NCBI GenBank assembly: GCA_030614945.1
Contig: JAUXAH010000136.1
Span: 1-5,664, forward strand
Reading direction: 5' to 3'
Length of the DNA stretch: 5,664 bases
Origin: Phycisphaerae bacterium
Lineage (GTDB): Bacteria; Planctomycetota; Phycisphaerae; Sedimentisphaerales; SG8-4
Shown piece after piece: positions 5,162 through 5,664 of the stretch; positions within the stretch are counted from its first letter, which is position 1; every line of letters begins with the position of its first letter. The notes beneath the pieces are model-generated. The model did not search any database, had not been told where the DNA came from, and saw only the letters and a program-made list of their open reading frames with translations. A program made the position numbers and the translations under genes.

Positions 5162-5664
5162 TTATTCGAAAATCCTTTTCAGGAACCACTCAAACCTTTG
5201 GGCGATATACCTGGTCGCCTCCTCGACGTCTTCGGATTTGACGTTTATCCAGTGGATATACAAAAAGGTCTCCCGCGAAGCGGGGTCCCCGCCATCGTCC
5301 GTTAAATCCACGGTCAAAGTCCCGGGAGTAAGAGTGATGGAATTAGCCAGAGCTGTTATGCCGGATTCCGTTTTTAGAATGGTTTTTATTTTTACGATTC
5401 CGGGTTTTATCGGCATTTTCGGGTGCAAAGCGCGATAGACAACATCAAGATTAGCCTTTAATACATAATAGAAGAATACCGGCAGATAAACCAAAACCCA
5501 AAACACCCGTATCGGCGAGATAAATACACGATATTCCTTCGGCAAGATTTCGTGGAATAAAAGCGCCACGATTACCGAGGCTATCAAACCGGCGATTATC
5601 ACCTGAGCATCAATCTGCCAGGTCAGCAACATCCAGATAATAAACGCTAAAACAAAATAAATCA
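5162..5664 (-). CDS. mrpE: MrpE/MnhE-family antiporter subunit, N-terminus outside the window
   Basis: The E subunit of the Mrp-type cation/proton antiporter module, a membrane protein with a soluble C-terminal domain. An ATG exists at 5632, but the frame is open to the right edge. The upstream codons encode a hydrophobic stretch (IYFVLAFIIW) running into LLTW, as expected for the first membrane helix, and no ribosome site precedes 5632, so the true start is probably beyond 5664. Further membrane segments are at about 12-28 and 42-60 (counted from 5632). The family core NSITLTPGTLTVDL (about 97-110) and the LYIHWINV segment are clear. The stop is TAA at 5164-5162. The order E-F-G follows the usual Mrp order, so mrpD-type and hydrogenase subunits are expected upstream, but that is inference. 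Confidence 0.9.
   Translation of the reverse strand, partial: IYFVLAFIIWMLLTWQIDAQVIIAGLIASVIVALLFHEILPKEYRVFISPIRVFWVLVYLPVFFYYVLKANLDVVYRALHPKMPIKPGIVKIKTILKTESGITALANSITLTPGTLTVDLTDDGGDPASRETFLYIHWINVKSEDVEEATRYIAQRFEWFLKRIFE

Overview
The window looks like part of a planctomycete genome, most likely Phycisphaerae/Sedimentisphaerales-type and anaerobic, possibly from a metagenome assembly. The main clue is the large secreted carbohydrate enzyme on the left, which carries a PKD/Ig-like module and a dockerin-like EF-hand pair of the style common in that group. This assignment is inferred from protein style, not from a marker gene.

Left part (1-2852, + strand): the 3' portion of a multidomain family 31 glycoside hydrolase. 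Its frame is open to the left edge, so the N-terminus lies outside the window. After a short spacer (2853-2970) comes a fragment of a second secreted protein (2971-about 3159). It resembles the N-terminus of planctomycete GH32/GH43-like proteins and stops abruptly within about six bases of the end of the next gene.

Right part (3165-5664, - strand, read right to left): an operon tail with mrpE (start outside the window), mrpF, mrpG, a HycF/HyfH-like two-cluster ferredoxin and a HycI-like [NiFe]-hydrogenase maturation protease. MrpE/F/G are small membrane subunits of the cation/proton antiporter module. The ferredoxin and the protease belong with group 4 (energy-converting) membrane hydrogenases. 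The most economical reading is a ferredoxin-linked, ion-pumping membrane hydrogenase whose catalytic and large antiporter subunits lie beyond position 5664. Such a system would dispose of fermentation electrons as H2, which fits a polysaccharide degrader.

Unusual structure: all three real spacers of the hydrogenase operon (mrpE-mrpF, mrpG-ferredoxin, ferredoxin-protease) contain period-7 repeats. They are five perfect TAATCAA units, three TACGARA-like units, and a head-to-head 5+5 array of TACGCAA-like units that can fold into a hairpin just before the protease start. I saw none in the spacer of the left locus. Separately, the ferredoxin gene contains an 83-bp segment bounded by a perfect 14-bp inverted repeat, in frame, encoding a Pro/Arg/Gly-rich linker absent from E. 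coli HycF. The junction between the two loci at about 3160 looks like a rearrangement or an assembly join.
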